Shown here: in pieces, positions 1 through 9,576 of the stretch | Position numbering within the stretch: the first letter of the stretch is position 1 | Layout of the letters: every line of letters begins with the position of its first letter | NCBI RefSeq assembly: GCF_938030785.1 | Contig: NZ_CALHIK010000118.1 | Coordinates: 1 to 61,282, forward strand | Source: an uncultured Campylobacter sp. | Lineage (GTDB): Bacteria > Campylobacterota > Campylobacteria > Campylobacterales > Campylobacteraceae | Direction: 5' to 3' | Length of the DNA: 61,282 nucleotides | Notes under the pieces: model-generated | Told to the model about the DNA's origin: nothing | The model's input: the letters and a program-made list of their open reading frames with translations, nothing else | The model's database searches: none | Translations under genes and position numbers: made by a program

Positions 1-678
1 AAAAATGATTTAAATCTTTTCAAAAAAAGATTTGGCTACCAAATTTTAGGAGGAAGAACTCCGTGCTATAGTTTTAGAGAGGATTTGGTTGGAGGACTAA
101 TTGACTTAAAATTTCGTTGGTGGTCCTTTGACTTTAAGCCTTTTGCTAATAATATTTCTTTGAAGTATGGCGATGATAAAATTATAGCAATGCCGTCAAA
201 TATAAGTGGCGATGCTTTTATATATGGAGGAAATGCAATAAAAAGTAAAATTAAACACTTGCTAAATATCGTAAAGATAGAAAAAATGATGAAAAGTAGA
301 TATGTGATTAGTATAGCGGAGCATTTTATGAATGCTAGACCAGATGGAAAGAGGCAAACACCAAATGTTTATAATGATATAAATTCTTTAGATTTTCTCT
401 TCGGCTATTTAAGGAATAAAGATGTTTGGTATGCTACTTTTAGTGAATGTGCTAATTATTACGAGAGCTATAATAATACCTATATTTTAGATATGGGCGA
501 TGGAGCGTTCGAAATAAAATATAAAGGTGACTGGAAAATGTTTCTAACATTTATCTCGGATAATAGATATTTACAAAACATACAAACTAAAGAAATTTAT
601 GAAGGCTTTATGAAAAATAATAGATGGCTTTTTAATGATTTAAAAATAGGAAAGTATAAAGTATATAAGGAAAGTTAA
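1..678 (+). CDS. Polysaccharide deacetylase-like protein, C-terminal part (5' truncated by window edge)
   Basis: The reading frame is open from base 1 to the stop at 676-678 with no convincing start in the window, so this is the last 225 residues of a longer protein. The middle part (HFMNARPDG, then NVYNDINSLDFLFGYL and NKDVWYATFSECANYY) resembles the C-terminal region of polysaccharide deacetylase-type proteins from surface polysaccharide clusters. The N-terminal catalytic motifs are outside the window, so the activity is inferred. The gene is very AT-rich. It ends directly against the ATG of the next gene, so the two are probably co-transcribed and translationally coupled. Confidence 0.6.
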   Translation, partial: KNDLNLFKKRFGYQILGGRTPCYSFREDLVGGLIDLKFRWWSFDFKPFANNISLKYGDDKIIAMPSNISGDAFIYGGNAIKSKIKHLLNIVKIEKMMKSRYVISIAEHFMNARPDGKRQTPNVYNDINSLDFLFGYLRNKDVWYATFSECANYYESYNNTYILDMGDGAFEIKYKGDWKMFLTFISDNRYLQNIQTKEIYEGFMKNNRWLFNDLKIGKYKVYKES

Positions 679-1659
679 ATGATAAGAATTTTGAAGGAAT
701 ATAATAATAAAGATTTAAATTTGTTTTCTAGTAAAGAGTACTTGTCTGCTCAGTCAAATGACTATGGATGGTTTGTGGACGATAATTTTATTTTACCGTA
801 TTTTATTTGTAAAAAGTTATTTTTTAGATATATGATCTTTCCCTCTGAAACAATATATCTAAAAAATAATATAGCATTGGATGATGAAAAATTTTTTTTA
901 AATAAAGTTATAGAAAAAATAGCGAAAGAATTAAAATATGTTGATTTTATATTAAGAGCGCCTAGTAATGTTGTTTTTAATACGGTTCCTGATGATGCTA
1001 TATATTGTAAATTCGGTTCTTTGCCAGTAAATCTACTTCAGGATAAAGATGTTCTCTTTAAAAATATGCATCAAAAACATAGAAATGCCATAAACAAAGC
1101 CCAAAGAGATGGTGTGCAAATCAATAAAGGCATTCAATACAAAAACGATACTTTAAATATGATAGATTGTACTATGCTAAGGCGTGGTTTTGAGTCTGCA
1201 TCAGAAAGTATAGATAATGAACTAAGAGGAGTGGGTGCTAATTTAGAATTTTATGTATCAGAATATGACGGAATAGCTCAAGGCGGCGCTATTATTGGAT
1301 TGGATAATAAAAAAGCGTATTATTTGTATGGCGGTAGTATTGAAAAACCCCATCAGGGAGCCTTAACATTAATGCATTGGCAAATTATCAATGATATGAA
1401 AGCAAAAGGTCTTGATGAATATGTTTTTGTGGGAGCTAGAATTAATGTAAAAAAAGATAGCTCAATATTTGGAGTGCAAAGATTTAAAGAGAGATTTGGT
1501 TCGGTTATGAAAGTGGGTTATATGTGGAAATTCCCAATTAAGCCATTTAAATATAAACTATATATTTTGCTTAAATATATTAATAGCATAATGAAATTTA
1601 AAAGATATACAAAAGATTTAATTGAAGAAGATAAAAAATACAATACAGAGTCTGCATAG
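679..1659 (+). CDS. FemAB/GNAT-type acyl- or aminoacyltransferase in polysaccharide cluster
   Basis: A 326-residue protein resembling the FemAB-like GNAT family, whose members transfer amino acids or acyl groups to peptidoglycan precursors or surface sugars. Visible signatures are HQKHRNAINKAQRDG near residues 131-145 and the region GGAIIGLDNKKAYYLYGGS near 202-220. These are followed by a helix and the segment FGVQRFKERFG near 264-274, as in FemAB-like proteins. There is no signal peptide, so it is cytoplasmic. The ATG follows the previous stop without a gap. In this setting it more likely decorates a polysaccharide repeat unit, for example by N-acylating an amino sugar, than builds peptidoglycan cross-bridges. 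The substrate is unknown. Confidence 0.65.
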   Translation: MIRILKEYNNKDLNLFSSKEYLSAQSNDYGWFVDDNFILPYFICKKLFFRYMIFPSETIYLKNNIALDDEKFFLNKVIEKIAKELKYVDFILRAPSNVVFNTVPDDAIYCKFGSLPVNLLQDKDVLFKNMHQKHRNAINKAQRDGVQINKGIQYKNDTLNMIDCTMLRRGFESASESIDNELRGVGANLEFYVSEYDGIAQGGAIIGLDNKKAYYLYGGSIEKPHQGALTLMHWQIINDMKAKGLDEYVFVGARINVKKDSSIFGVQRFKERFGSVMKVGYMWKFPIKPFKYKLYILLKYINSIMKFKRYTKDLIEEDKKYNTESA

Positions 1660-1663
1660 AGAA

Positions 1664-3055
1664 ATGTTAAATAGATCTTTTAGAACAGTGTCGATATATA
1701 TATTTTTTTTAATCCTCGAAAAAGGGACGAATGTAATATTCTTCTCATATTTGGCACATTATTTTAGTGTGAGCGAAATGGGAAGATATAATATGTATAT
1801 AATAGTTTATACCTTTGCATCCTTTTTTTGCTCATTAGAGATAAAATCCGGATACACAAAGTATTATTATGAATATAATGATAATATAAAACAGGACGAG
1901 CTTTTCTTTAGCATTATAAATTTTACTTTTATATTGCATATCACGTTTGGCTTTATTTTTATCGCCATCTTAAAATATTTCTTAAATTTAGATTTTTTAC
2001 TATTTTTCGCTTTTATATTGTTATCATTTTTTGATGTTATATTATATCTAATGCAATGTAAAAAAAGATTCTTAGAACAAGATTTCCATTATGGCATAAT
2101 TGTTGCATTAAAAGTTATTTTTACTGTTTTTTACTTTTTCTTATTAAAAAGTATTTTTAATAATTCAATAGATTCAAAATATATTATATATTCTATGCTT
2201 TTTTCATATATTACAGTATGCATCTTAATTGTTAGGCGATGGAGGTTTTGTATAGATTTTAATATAATTCGAGAGATATCCACTTTTTCATTAAAAATAT
2301 TGCCTGGAAATCTTTGTGTATATTTAACCTCTTTTGCGCCACAAATTGTCATGAATATTTTTTCATTTAATCAAAATTTGATTGGAACATTTTTTGTCTA
2401 TCAAAAAATGGCGTCAATGTTATTTTTATTATTTGAGCCCTTTTATTTGTTTTTTTCACAAAAGTTTTTTAAGCATTATACCGATAATAATTTTTTCATA
2501 TCTTACCAAAGAATGTTTTTTATAATAATATTATTATTTGGTTTTTTAATGTCCATTTTTATTATATTTTCTGAACAGATTATATCAATATTCGCCGGTG
2601 AAAAGTATATAGAATTTAAAAATTCTCTGTTAGCTTTTTTGATTAGTGGGTATTTTTATATTATTTCTAGAATATTGGCTTTAAATATAAATATTTCTAG
2701 CAAAAATCAGTATTGCTCTTATATAGAAATTTCTGTATGTGCTCTTTCTATAGCTACATTAACCATAAGCTCTTATTTTTCTAATTTTTTAATACTTATT
2801 TATTCTGTTGCATTTATTTCGTTCGTAAATTTTTTATCTTTTTTAATTGTTGCAAAAAAGATAAAGCCAAAATTTTTTATAGGCTACTTGCCTTTTTGCG
2901 TTCAACTAATTATCCCATGTATAATCTTTTTTTTAAAGAGTTTTTATGATTTTAGAATGTTGGATAAAATTTTTATATGTTTGTTGTTGTTTATATTATA
3001 TGCGCTGAGGCTATCTTTCGTGCTTAAAAAGTCATTTATAGGTATAGCAAAATGA
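1664..3055 (+). CDS. Polysaccharide flippase, Wzx/MATE-like
   Basis: A very hydrophobic protein of about 463 residues with roughly 12 predicted membrane segments and short charged loops, typical of the Wzx/RfbX group that flips undecaprenyl-linked oligosaccharide across the inner membrane. I chose ATG 1664, five bases after the preceding stop. An upstream in-frame TTG at 1622 would overlap the FemAB-like gene by 38 bases and seems less likely. The DNA is strongly AT-rich with long T runs. The stop overlaps the next ATG (ATGATG at 3052). No Wzy-type polymerase is recognised in the window. Confidence 0.7.
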   Translation: MLNRSFRTVSIYIFFLILEKGTNVIFFSYLAHYFSVSEMGRYNMYIIVYTFASFFCSLEIKSGYTKYYYEYNDNIKQDELFFSIINFTFILHITFGFIFIAILKYFLNLDFLLFFAFILLSFFDVILYLMQCKKRFLEQDFHYGIIVALKVIFTVFYFFLLKSIFNNSIDSKYIIYSMLFSYITVCILIVRRWRFCIDFNIIREISTFSLKILPGNLCVYLTSFAPQIVMNIFSFNQNLIGTFFVYQKMASMLFLLFEPFYLFFSQKFFKHYTDNNFFISYQRMFFIIILLFGFLMSIFIIFSEQIISIFAGEKYIEFKNSLLAFLISGYFYIISRILALNINISSKNQYCSYIEISVCALSIATLTISSYFSNFLILIYSVAFISFVNFLSFLIVAKKIKPKFFIGYLPFCVQLIIPCIIFFLKSFYDFRMLDKIFICLLLFILYALRLSFVLKKSFIGIAK

Positions 3056-5151
3056 TGTTATCATACTATTTTAAAAAGATAAAAGTTATTGGTTTTGGAG
3101 AGGTGATTAAAAAAATATTTTTTAAGGTATTTAAAAAGATTAATGATCGCATTCAAAAGTGGACATATATGAAAAAGGGTGCCCGCACAAATTTTAACAT
3201 TCCGATCATAAAAGCTAGCTACATAAATATAAAAGAGCTCGACCTGTCAAATATCGATCCGGATGTCGCAAAATATCTATCTAAAATGTACACCGAGCAT
3301 AAATTTGATCTACTCGGTAGCGGCTGGGTAAAAAATAGCTATGATAGCGCGGCGCTCGGGCTAGAGGGCTACAAATACGATATGAATGTCGCGGCGCCTG
3401 CGAGTGTGCCCGAAGGCTACGAACCGATCGATTGGCAGAAGGATTTCAAAAGTGGTTTTCGATGGAGCGAGAAAAAATGGTACAAAGATCAGCGCATAGC
3501 CCATAAGCTCGGCAGTGATATAAAGGTGCCGTGGGAGCTTGCGAGGTTTCAGCACTTGCCGCAGCTTGCTATTTTTGCGATGGCGGATCCAAATTTGCAA
3601 GAGCGAAATTTAAAGGAATTTAAAAACCAAATTTTAGATTTTATCAGCAATAATCCGCCTAGAATGGGCGTAAATTGGACCTGCACGATGGATGTTGGCA
3701 TCAGGATTGCCAACATGCTGGTGGCTTACGATATGTTTTGCCAGATGGATGAGGGCGGAATTTTAGATCAAAATTTCAAGCAAACCTTTTCAAATAGCGT
3801 CTACGAGCATGCGCTTCATATCGTAAATAATCTGGAATATTCGCCGCATCTTACGTCAAATCACTATCTAAGCGACATCGCGGGCCTGCTGCAAGCTTGC
3901 GCGTATTTGGATGGCGGCCGCGAGACGGACGCGTGGCTAGCATTTGCCGCGCAAGAGATAATCTGCGAAATGAAAAAGGAATTTTACGAAGACGGCGGAA
4001 ATTTTGAGAGCTCTACGAGTTACCACCGCCTAAGCGGCGAGCTAATGGCGTATTCCACAGCTCTGATACTGGGTCTAAAAAGCGAGAAAATTTCATCGTT
4101 AAAAAATTACGACGCAAAGCTTTGGCGCAAAAAACCGAAGCTCTTGCCGCCCGAGGAGCAGGAATTTAAAATTCTAAACGATCAAATAGCGCTGCCGCAG
4201 TGGTTTGTGGATAGACTGTATAAAATCGGCAGGTTTACTGCCGACATTACAAAGCCAAACGGCGAAGTACCGCAATTCGGCGATAACGACAGCGGTAGGT
4301 TTTTTAAATTTAGCCCAAACGGCGAGTTTTTGAGCAACGAACAGGCCGTACGAAAATATCTAAATTTGAGCGGCTTTGCGGACGATAACGAGCCGTTTTG
4401 GGATGAAAATATCTTAAATCACTCGGCGCTAATTAGCTGCATGGGCGGGATTTTTGACGACGAGATATTTAAAAACGATATGCGCTTTGAGAGGAGTTTT
4501 ACGAGAGCTCTTGCGGGATGCACGCTGCAAGCGGGCGATAGAACATACAAAAGCCAGGTCGTCTCGGGCGTGAAATTCGGCGAACTGCCGCACCGAAAAA
4601 GCATGAAATTTAAAATTTCAAACTCGCAAGAGATCAAAAATCTATTTTATCCGGACAGCGGAATTTTTATCTTTAAGTCCAATAAATTTTACCTCGCCAT
4701 ATGCGCTACGCCGCTTGGGCAAAGGGGTCACGGTGGGCATACGCACAATGATAAGCTGGGCTACGAGCTGTGGATAGACGGGCTGGATATAGCAAGAGAT
4801 CCAGGTTCATATCTTTATACGCCGCTCCCCGGCAGAAGAAATGAATTTAGAAGTGTCAAGGCACACAACGTGCCGATTATAGGCGATTTGGAGCAAAATA
4901 GTTGGGGCGAGGGAGCGATAGGATTATTTGGGATGTTTGCAGAGTGTAGATGCGAAGTGGCAGATTTTGGAGAAAAATTTATAAGCCTCGCCGCAGAATA
5001 CAAGGGCGTAAAAATTATTAGAAAATTTGAGGTAAAAGAGGGCAGCCTAGAGATTATCGATATAGCAAATAGGGAATTTTATTATAGTAAATTTGAGTTT
5101 TATTCAAATGGATATGGAAAGTTGGTTAAAATCGGTGTAGCCAATGGATAG
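3052..5151 (+). CDS. Heparinase II/III family protein (polysaccharide lyase-like)
   Basis: A 699-residue protein with an alpha-helical N-terminal lyase-like domain (roughly 80-400) and a C-terminal heparinase II/III beta domain (roughly 460-690). Recognisable family motifs are SNHYLSDIAGLL near 269-280, SSTSYHR near 320-326, FGDNDSGRF, and HGGHTHNDKLGYELW near 558-574, followed by DPGSYLYT. Genes of this family are common in capsule and O-antigen clusters, where they may trim or edit the polymer. The substrate here is unknown. No signal peptide is obvious. About the first 50 codons are AT-rich like the upstream genes and the rest is clearly more GC-rich, so a recombination junction may lie near 3190. 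The gene overlaps its neighbours by 4 bases upstream and 8 downstream. Confidence 0.8.
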   Translation: MMLSYYFKKIKVIGFGEVIKKIFFKVFKKINDRIQKWTYMKKGARTNFNIPIIKASYINIKELDLSNIDPDVAKYLSKMYTEHKFDLLGSGWVKNSYDSAALGLEGYKYDMNVAAPASVPEGYEPIDWQKDFKSGFRWSEKKWYKDQRIAHKLGSDIKVPWELARFQHLPQLAIFAMADPNLQERNLKEFKNQILDFISNNPPRMGVNWTCTMDVGIRIANMLVAYDMFCQMDEGGILDQNFKQTFSNSVYEHALHIVNNLEYSPHLTSNHYLSDIAGLLQACAYLDGGRETDAWLAFAAQEIICEMKKEFYEDGGNFESSTSYHRLSGELMAYSTALILGLKSEKISSLKNYDAKLWRKKPKLLPPEEQEFKILNDQIALPQWFVDRLYKIGRFTADITKPNGEVPQFGDNDSGRFFKFSPNGEFLSNEQAVRKYLNLSGFADDNEPFWDENILNHSALISCMGGIFDDEIFKNDMRFERSFTRALAGCTLQAGDRTYKSQVVSGVKFGELPHRKSMKFKISNSQEIKNLFYPDSGIFIFKSNKFYLAICATPLGQRGHGGHTHNDKLGYELWIDGLDIARDPGSYLYTPLPGRRNEFRSVKAHNVPIIGDLEQNSWGEGAIGLFGMFAECRCEVADFGEKFISLAAEYKGVKIIRKFEVKEGSLEIIDIANREFYYSKFEFYSNGYGKLVKIGVANG

Positions 5152-6181
5152 TAGTATTATAGTAAATAATAATTTTAATTTATTAAGATTGATAGCCGCG
5201 CTCCAAGTTATGTTTGTTCATGCAAATGGTTATTTAGCAGATAAAAGCGATTTGTCTCAGAATATAACTAGTATACTAAATTTTAGCGGCGTAACTGTAT
5301 TTTTTCTGATTAGCGGTTTTTTAATAAGTATGTCTTATGCAAAAAATCAAGATTTAAAAACTTATATTAAAAATAGAATTTTAAGAATTTATCCAGGGCT
5401 TTATATTAATATTTTTATCGGTATAGTAATTTTATCTATTTTTATAGATTTAAATTTTGACTTTAATTTTTTTAAATGGCTTCTTACTCAAATCAGCTTT
5501 TTACAATTTTATAATTTTGAAGCCAGTAAGGCTTTTGGTACGGGTGAGATAAATGCGCCGCTTTGGACGATCTCGATTGAGCTAGTATTTTATGCTATCT
5601 TGCCCATCGTTTTTCTTATAAATAAAAAGACTAAGAAAATACTACCTTGCATTTTTCTGATCTCAATACTATTTTTTATATATAATTCTAGTAGCGATAG
5701 AAATTTATTTATCAATAAACTTATTAATGTATCTCTGGCGCCATATTTATTTGTATTTTTAATTGGCTTTTATTTTTATATCTATTTTGATTTATTTCAT
5801 AAATATATAAAGAATAAATTCTTTATATATTTTGCTACTTATGTTATCGGTAGAATTTGCATCCATTATTTTAATAATATTTTTTTAGATATATTTGTAA
5901 ATTATTTTATATTCTCATTTCTGGTTTTTTCTTTTGCTTTCAGTTTCGAAGGTCTCGATAAATTTTTGCGAGGAAATGATTTTACATATGGTATTTACAT
6001 ATACCATATGTTTTTTGTAAATATTTTTGTCCAAATAGGTAGTGGGGCGGGCAGCATTTATGTAGTATATGTCGCTATTTTGTCTATATGTTGCGCTATA
6101 ATCAGCTGGTTTTTTGTAGAGAAACCGTGTTTAAACTTAAAAAGTAAAAGCTTATATCGCAGTAGGATGAAAAATGTCTAA
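5144..6181 (+). CDS. Acyltransferase 3 family membrane protein (OafA-like)
   Basis: A 345-residue integral membrane protein of the acyltransferase-3 type, which typically O-acetylates surface sugars. The N-terminus has the family R-x10-H arrangement (R15 and H26 in LLRLIAALQVMFVHANGY). FSGVTVFFLISGFLIS follows, then the conserved NAPLWTISIELVFYAILP near 140-157, and about ten hydrophobic segments. The DNA is AT-rich again, unlike most of the heparinase-like gene it overlaps. It overlaps the next gene by 8 bases. The likely role is modification of the polysaccharide repeat unit. Confidence 0.8.
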   Translation: MDSSIIVNNNFNLLRLIAALQVMFVHANGYLADKSDLSQNITSILNFSGVTVFFLISGFLISMSYAKNQDLKTYIKNRILRIYPGLYINIFIGIVILSIFIDLNFDFNFFKWLLTQISFLQFYNFEASKAFGTGEINAPLWTISIELVFYAILPIVFLINKKTKKILPCIFLISILFFIYNSSSDRNLFINKLINVSLAPYLFVFLIGFYFYIYFDLFHKYIKNKFFIYFATYVIGRICIHYFNNIFLDIFVNYFIFSFLVFSFAFSFEGLDKFLRGNDFTYGIYIYHMFFVNIFVQIGSGAGSIYVVYVAILSICCAIISWFFVEKPCLNLKSKSLYRSRMKNV

Positions 6182-7298
6182 AAAAATACTATGGTGCGGA
6201 AATTCTTATTATGGATCTCCATTTAAGGTAGGTTGTAATTATTATAGTGAATTATTGGCAAAGCATGGAAATAAAGTTTTATTTGTCGCGCCGCCCATTT
6301 CCCCCTTTCATAATAAGATCAACGAAGCCACTAGGTTGGCTCAGTCAAAAAAAGGTGTGCATGAAATTTGTAAAAACTATTTTATATATACCCCATTTGC
6401 ACTTATTCCGCCGTTTAAAAAGCTGCCGTCCCAATTTTATTGGATTATAAAAATATGGCATATTTTTACCTTACCGAATTTTAAAATTATGCTTAAAAAT
6501 TATGATTTCTTAAATGTAGATATTTTAGTGATAGATAATTTCGTATTTCTGCCTTTAATAAACATTATAAAATATAAGAAGTTGATCGTTAGGGTTACTG
6601 ATAGGCTTGAAGGTTTTGGCGTAGGAGCGGCAGCTATCAAGGCAGAGGAGCATCTAATAAAAAAAGCAGATAAAGTAATATATACATCATCTAATCTCAA
6701 AAACTATATAGAAAAATTTAATAAAAATTGTCTCTATCTGCCAAACGGAGTTGATTTTAATAAATTTCAAAAAGAATACGATAAACCGGATTTTTTTTAC
6801 ACAATTACAAAACCAGTTGCTGTTTATGTGGGCGCTATAGAAAGCTGGTTTGACTTCGGTCTATTAGATTATATCGCCGAAGAGCTAAAAGATGTGCATT
6901 TTTTAGTAATTGGAGCTATAAAATTTAAACCCGACAATTTTGATCAAATACGATCTAGAGAAAATATTACGTTTTACGGCAAGGTCGATAATGATTTGAT
7001 TGCCTCTTTTTTGCAATTTTCAGATGTCGGTATAATCCCGTTTAGACTGGATATGGATTTGGTTCATTCTATAAGCCCTCTAAAACTATATGAGTATTCT
7101 GCGGCTGGACTTCATACGGTAGCAACTAAATGGCAAGAGTTAGAGCAGCTTAACAGTCCTACTTTATTGGCAAGTTCAAAAGAGGACTTTGTAAGATATA
7201 TAAAAAAATCTCTAGATTTAAGTAAAAGCGACAAGACTGAAATTTTAAATTTTGCCAAGGATAATGATTGGAGAGAAAAGATACGACATATCATTTAA
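6174..7298 (+). CDS. Glycosyltransferase, GT-B fold (family 1/4 type)
   Basis: A 374-residue protein that looks like a GT-B glycosyltransferase. The N-terminus MSKKILWCGNSYYGSPFKVG begins a Rossmann-type strand with a donor-side loop. Central YLPNGVDFNKF near 188-198 is the usual linker before the C-terminal domain. ISPLKLYEYSAAGLHTVAT near 302-320 carries the nucleotide-sugar-binding glutamate region. There is no signal peptide or membrane span, so it acts on the cytoplasmic face of the membrane on undecaprenyl-linked sugar. The donor and acceptor cannot be told from sequence. Confidence 0.7.
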   Translation: MSKKILWCGNSYYGSPFKVGCNYYSELLAKHGNKVLFVAPPISPFHNKINEATRLAQSKKGVHEICKNYFIYTPFALIPPFKKLPSQFYWIIKIWHIFTLPNFKIMLKNYDFLNVDILVIDNFVFLPLINIIKYKKLIVRVTDRLEGFGVGAAAIKAEEHLIKKADKVIYTSSNLKNYIEKFNKNCLYLPNGVDFNKFQKEYDKPDFFYTITKPVAVYVGAIESWFDFGLLDYIAEELKDVHFLVIGAIKFKPDNFDQIRSRENITFYGKVDNDLIASFLQFSDVGIIPFRLDMDLVHSISPLKLYEYSAAGLHTVATKWQELEQLNSPTLLASSKEDFVRYIKKSLDLSKSDKTEILNFAKDNDWREKIRHII

Positions 7299-7299
7299 A

Positions 7300-7324
7300 A
7301 TTAGATATAATTTCATTTATAATA
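7300..7324 (+). promoter_or_regulatory. Possible internal promoter ahead of 7364 gene
   Basis: This is the largest gap in the polysaccharide operon (7299-7363). It contains two TATAAT hexamers, at 7306-7311 and 7318-7323, in AT-rich DNA 40-58 bases before the next start codon. That would let the downstream glycosyltransferase-ManC-WbaP block be transcribed separately. No clear -35 box is visible, so this is a weak call. Confidence 0.35.
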
Positions 7325-7363
7325 TTTTTAAATTTAAACGATGAGGCAAAACGAAAGTAATAA

Positions 7364-8455
7364 ATGCAGTATAAAAAGTTAGTAATTGATTTTCGTATGC
7401 ATAAAGCATCCGGTATAGGTACATATATCAAATCACTACTGCCTTTTTTGGTGGAAAAATTTGAAGTTATTCTGCTTGGTAGTAGAGCCGAGATGCAGGA
7501 CTATGCGTGGAGTAAAAGTGTTCAAATTTTAGAATGCGAATGCAAAATTTATTCTGTAAAAGAGCAGCTTGAACTGCCTTTAACAATTCCTGAATGTGAT
7601 ATTTTTTGGTCTCCACATTTTAATATCCCAATCCTGCCGATAAGAGCAAAATTTAGAGTGGTTACTATCCACGACGTATTCCATTTAGCCTTCTACGATA
7701 CGCTAAATTTTATGCAGAAAATATATGCAAAAACGCTTTTTAATCAAGCACTAAGTCGAAGCGATATAGTTCTTAGCGTTTCAAATTTTTCGCGGAGTGA
7801 AATATTAAAATACACTAAAACCAGCAAAAATATTTTGGTTGTGCCAAATGCAATAGATGAGAAGCATTTTAATCGCTATTACGATTCAAATGCCTTAGAA
7901 GAAGTGGCAAAGGACTATGGTCTTCCTGATGATTTCGTTCTATTTGTGGGAAATGTTAAACCGCATAAGAATTTAAAGAATTTATTATTTGCATTAGAAA
8001 AGACGAATCTAAATTTGGTTATAGTAGGTAAAAAGGATGGCTTCATAACGGGCGATAGCACTATTTCTGAGATTATTCGGACAAAAAATCTAAGTGATCG
8101 CATATTTTTTACGGGCTATGTTAAAGACGCGGATATCGCCGCTATTTATAATTTGGCGAAATTATTCGTATTTCCATCGCTATACGAGGGTTTTGGTATT
8201 CCGCCGCTTGAGGCACAAGCGTGCAGTTGTCCGGTCGTTTGCTCAAATGCTGCGAGTTTGCCTGAAGTGTGCGACGATAGCGTTGTTTATTTTGATCCGC
8301 ATGACGTAGAAGATATGAGAAATAATATTCAAACCGTTTTAAACGATAAAAATTTACAAAACGAGCTTCGTATTAAAGGCCTTGAGAATATAAAAAGATT
8401 CGGCTGGGAACGCTCTGCAAAACAGATTATCGAAATAATGGAGAGTTTGGGATGA
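7364..8455 (+). CDS. Glycosyltransferase family 4 (GT-B)
   Basis: A 363-residue GT4-type glycosyltransferase. Visible elements are a glycine-rich N-terminal loop (ASGIGTYIKSLLPFL), VVTIHDVFHLAF near 98-109, FVGNVKPHKNLKNLL near 192-206 at the start of the C-terminal domain, and the donor-binding block SLYEGFGIPPLEAQACSCP near 270-288. That block places the two EX7E glutamates. It is a soluble cytoplasmic protein. It overlaps the next gene by four bases (ATGA). Because ManC lies just downstream, mannose is a plausible donor sugar, but that is inference. Confidence 0.8.
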   Translation: MQYKKLVIDFRMHKASGIGTYIKSLLPFLVEKFEVILLGSRAEMQDYAWSKSVQILECECKIYSVKEQLELPLTIPECDIFWSPHFNIPILPIRAKFRVVTIHDVFHLAFYDTLNFMQKIYAKTLFNQALSRSDIVLSVSNFSRSEILKYTKTSKNILVVPNAIDEKHFNRYYDSNALEEVAKDYGLPDDFVLFVGNVKPHKNLKNLLFALEKTNLNLVIVGKKDGFITGDSTISEIIRTKNLSDRIFFTGYVKDADIAAIYNLAKLFVFPSLYEGFGIPPLEAQACSCPVVCSNAASLPEVCDDSVVYFDPHDVEDMRNNIQTVLNDKNLQNELRIKGLENIKRFGWERSAKQIIEIMESLG

Positions 8456-9576
8456 AAAAAGCCCTTATCCACGACTGGTTTAGCGCCTATGCGGGTGCGG
8501 AGAAATGCGTTGAGAGTTTTACTAATATATGGGATGATTTTGAAATTTACAGCCTCATTGACTTTTTAAGCAATGCCGACCGAGATAAAATTTTAAAAGG
8601 CAAGCGCGCCCATACGAGCTTTATCCAAAAGCTACCATTCGCAAAGGACAAATACCGCAACTACCTGCCGCTATTTCCGCTTGCGATCGAGCAGTTTGAT
8701 CTGAGCGGATACGACGTCGTGCTATCTAGCTCGCATGCCGTCGCAAAGGGGGTGCTGACGCACTCAAATCAACTTCATATCGCATATGTGCACACGCCGA
8801 TCCGCTACGCGTGGGATCTGTATCATCAGTACTTGCGCGAAAGCGGGCTAGATCGCGGTCTAAAGGGCATGCTGGCGAAGTATTTTTTACATAAAATTAG
8901 GCTTTGGGACGCAAGCACCGCAAACCGCGTGGATCACTACGTCGCAAACAGCCGCTACATCGCGCGCCGTATCAAAAAAACCTACGGCAAGCCCAGCGAT
9001 GTCATCTATCCGCCTGTGGACGTGGATAAATTTACTCTGTGCGAAGCCAAAGAGGAGTTTTACCTCACCGCCTCGCGCATGGTTCCGTATAAAAAGATCG
9101 ATCTCATCGTAGAGGCGTTTTCGCAGACGGATAAGAAGCTGCTCGTCATCGGCGGCGGCCCCGATATGGCGAAAATCAAGTCAAAGGCGGGCAAAAATGT
9201 CGAGCTTTTGGGCTTTGCGAGCGATGAAATAATGGCGGATCTCATGGGGCGGGCTAAGGCGTTTGTTTTTGCCGCCGAGGAGGACTTCGGCATTACGCCG
9301 GTGGAGGCGCAGGCATGCGGTACGCCGGTGATCTGCTTCGGGCGCGGCGGCGCCCGCGAGACGGTGCGCGATGGCGAGAGCGGGCTGTATTTTATGGAGC
9401 AAAATACAAAGGAGCTACTCGCCGCCGTAGCTAAATTTGAGCAAAATTATGATAAATTTGAGCCTACAAAAATCAGAGAAAATTCTTTAAAATTTTCGCG
9501 CGCGCGCTTTGAGGCCGAGATCAAAAGCTACGTCGAGAAAAAATATGAGGAATTTAAGGACGGCCTAAATGACTAA
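8452..9576 (+). CDS. Glycosyltransferase family 4, WbaZ-like mannosyltransferase
   Basis: A 374-residue GT4 enzyme. The N-terminus KKALIHDWFSAYAGAEKC is typical of the WbaZ-like O-antigen mannosyltransferase group. RMVPYKKIDLIVEAF near 207-221 is the start of the donor domain, and AEEDFGITPVEAQACGTP near 274-291 is the EX7E-type block. From here on the operon has the GC-richer composition of the chromosomal genes. It overlaps the neighbouring genes by 4 bases upstream and 8 downstream. With GDP-mannose made by the next gene, it probably adds mannose to the repeat unit. The linkage is unknown. Confidence 0.78.
   Translation: MKKALIHDWFSAYAGAEKCVESFTNIWDDFEIYSLIDFLSNADRDKILKGKRAHTSFIQKLPFAKDKYRNYLPLFPLAIEQFDLSGYDVVLSSSHAVAKGVLTHSNQLHIAYVHTPIRYAWDLYHQYLRESGLDRGLKGMLAKYFLHKIRLWDASTANRVDHYVANSRYIARRIKKTYGKPSDVIYPPVDVDKFTLCEAKEEFYLTASRMVPYKKIDLIVEAFSQTDKKLLVIGGGPDMAKIKSKAGKNVELLGFASDEIMADLMGRAKAFVFAAEEDFGITPVEAQACGTPVICFGRGGARETVRDGESGLYFMEQNTKELLAAVAKFEQNYDKFEPTKIRENSLKFSRARFEAEIKSYVEKKYEEFKDGLND

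Noticed and set aside
1622..1663. TTG 1622 as start of the flippase
   Set aside because: It would overlap the FemAB-like gene by 38 bases and lacks a ribosome site. ATG 1664 directly after that gene's stop is more natural.
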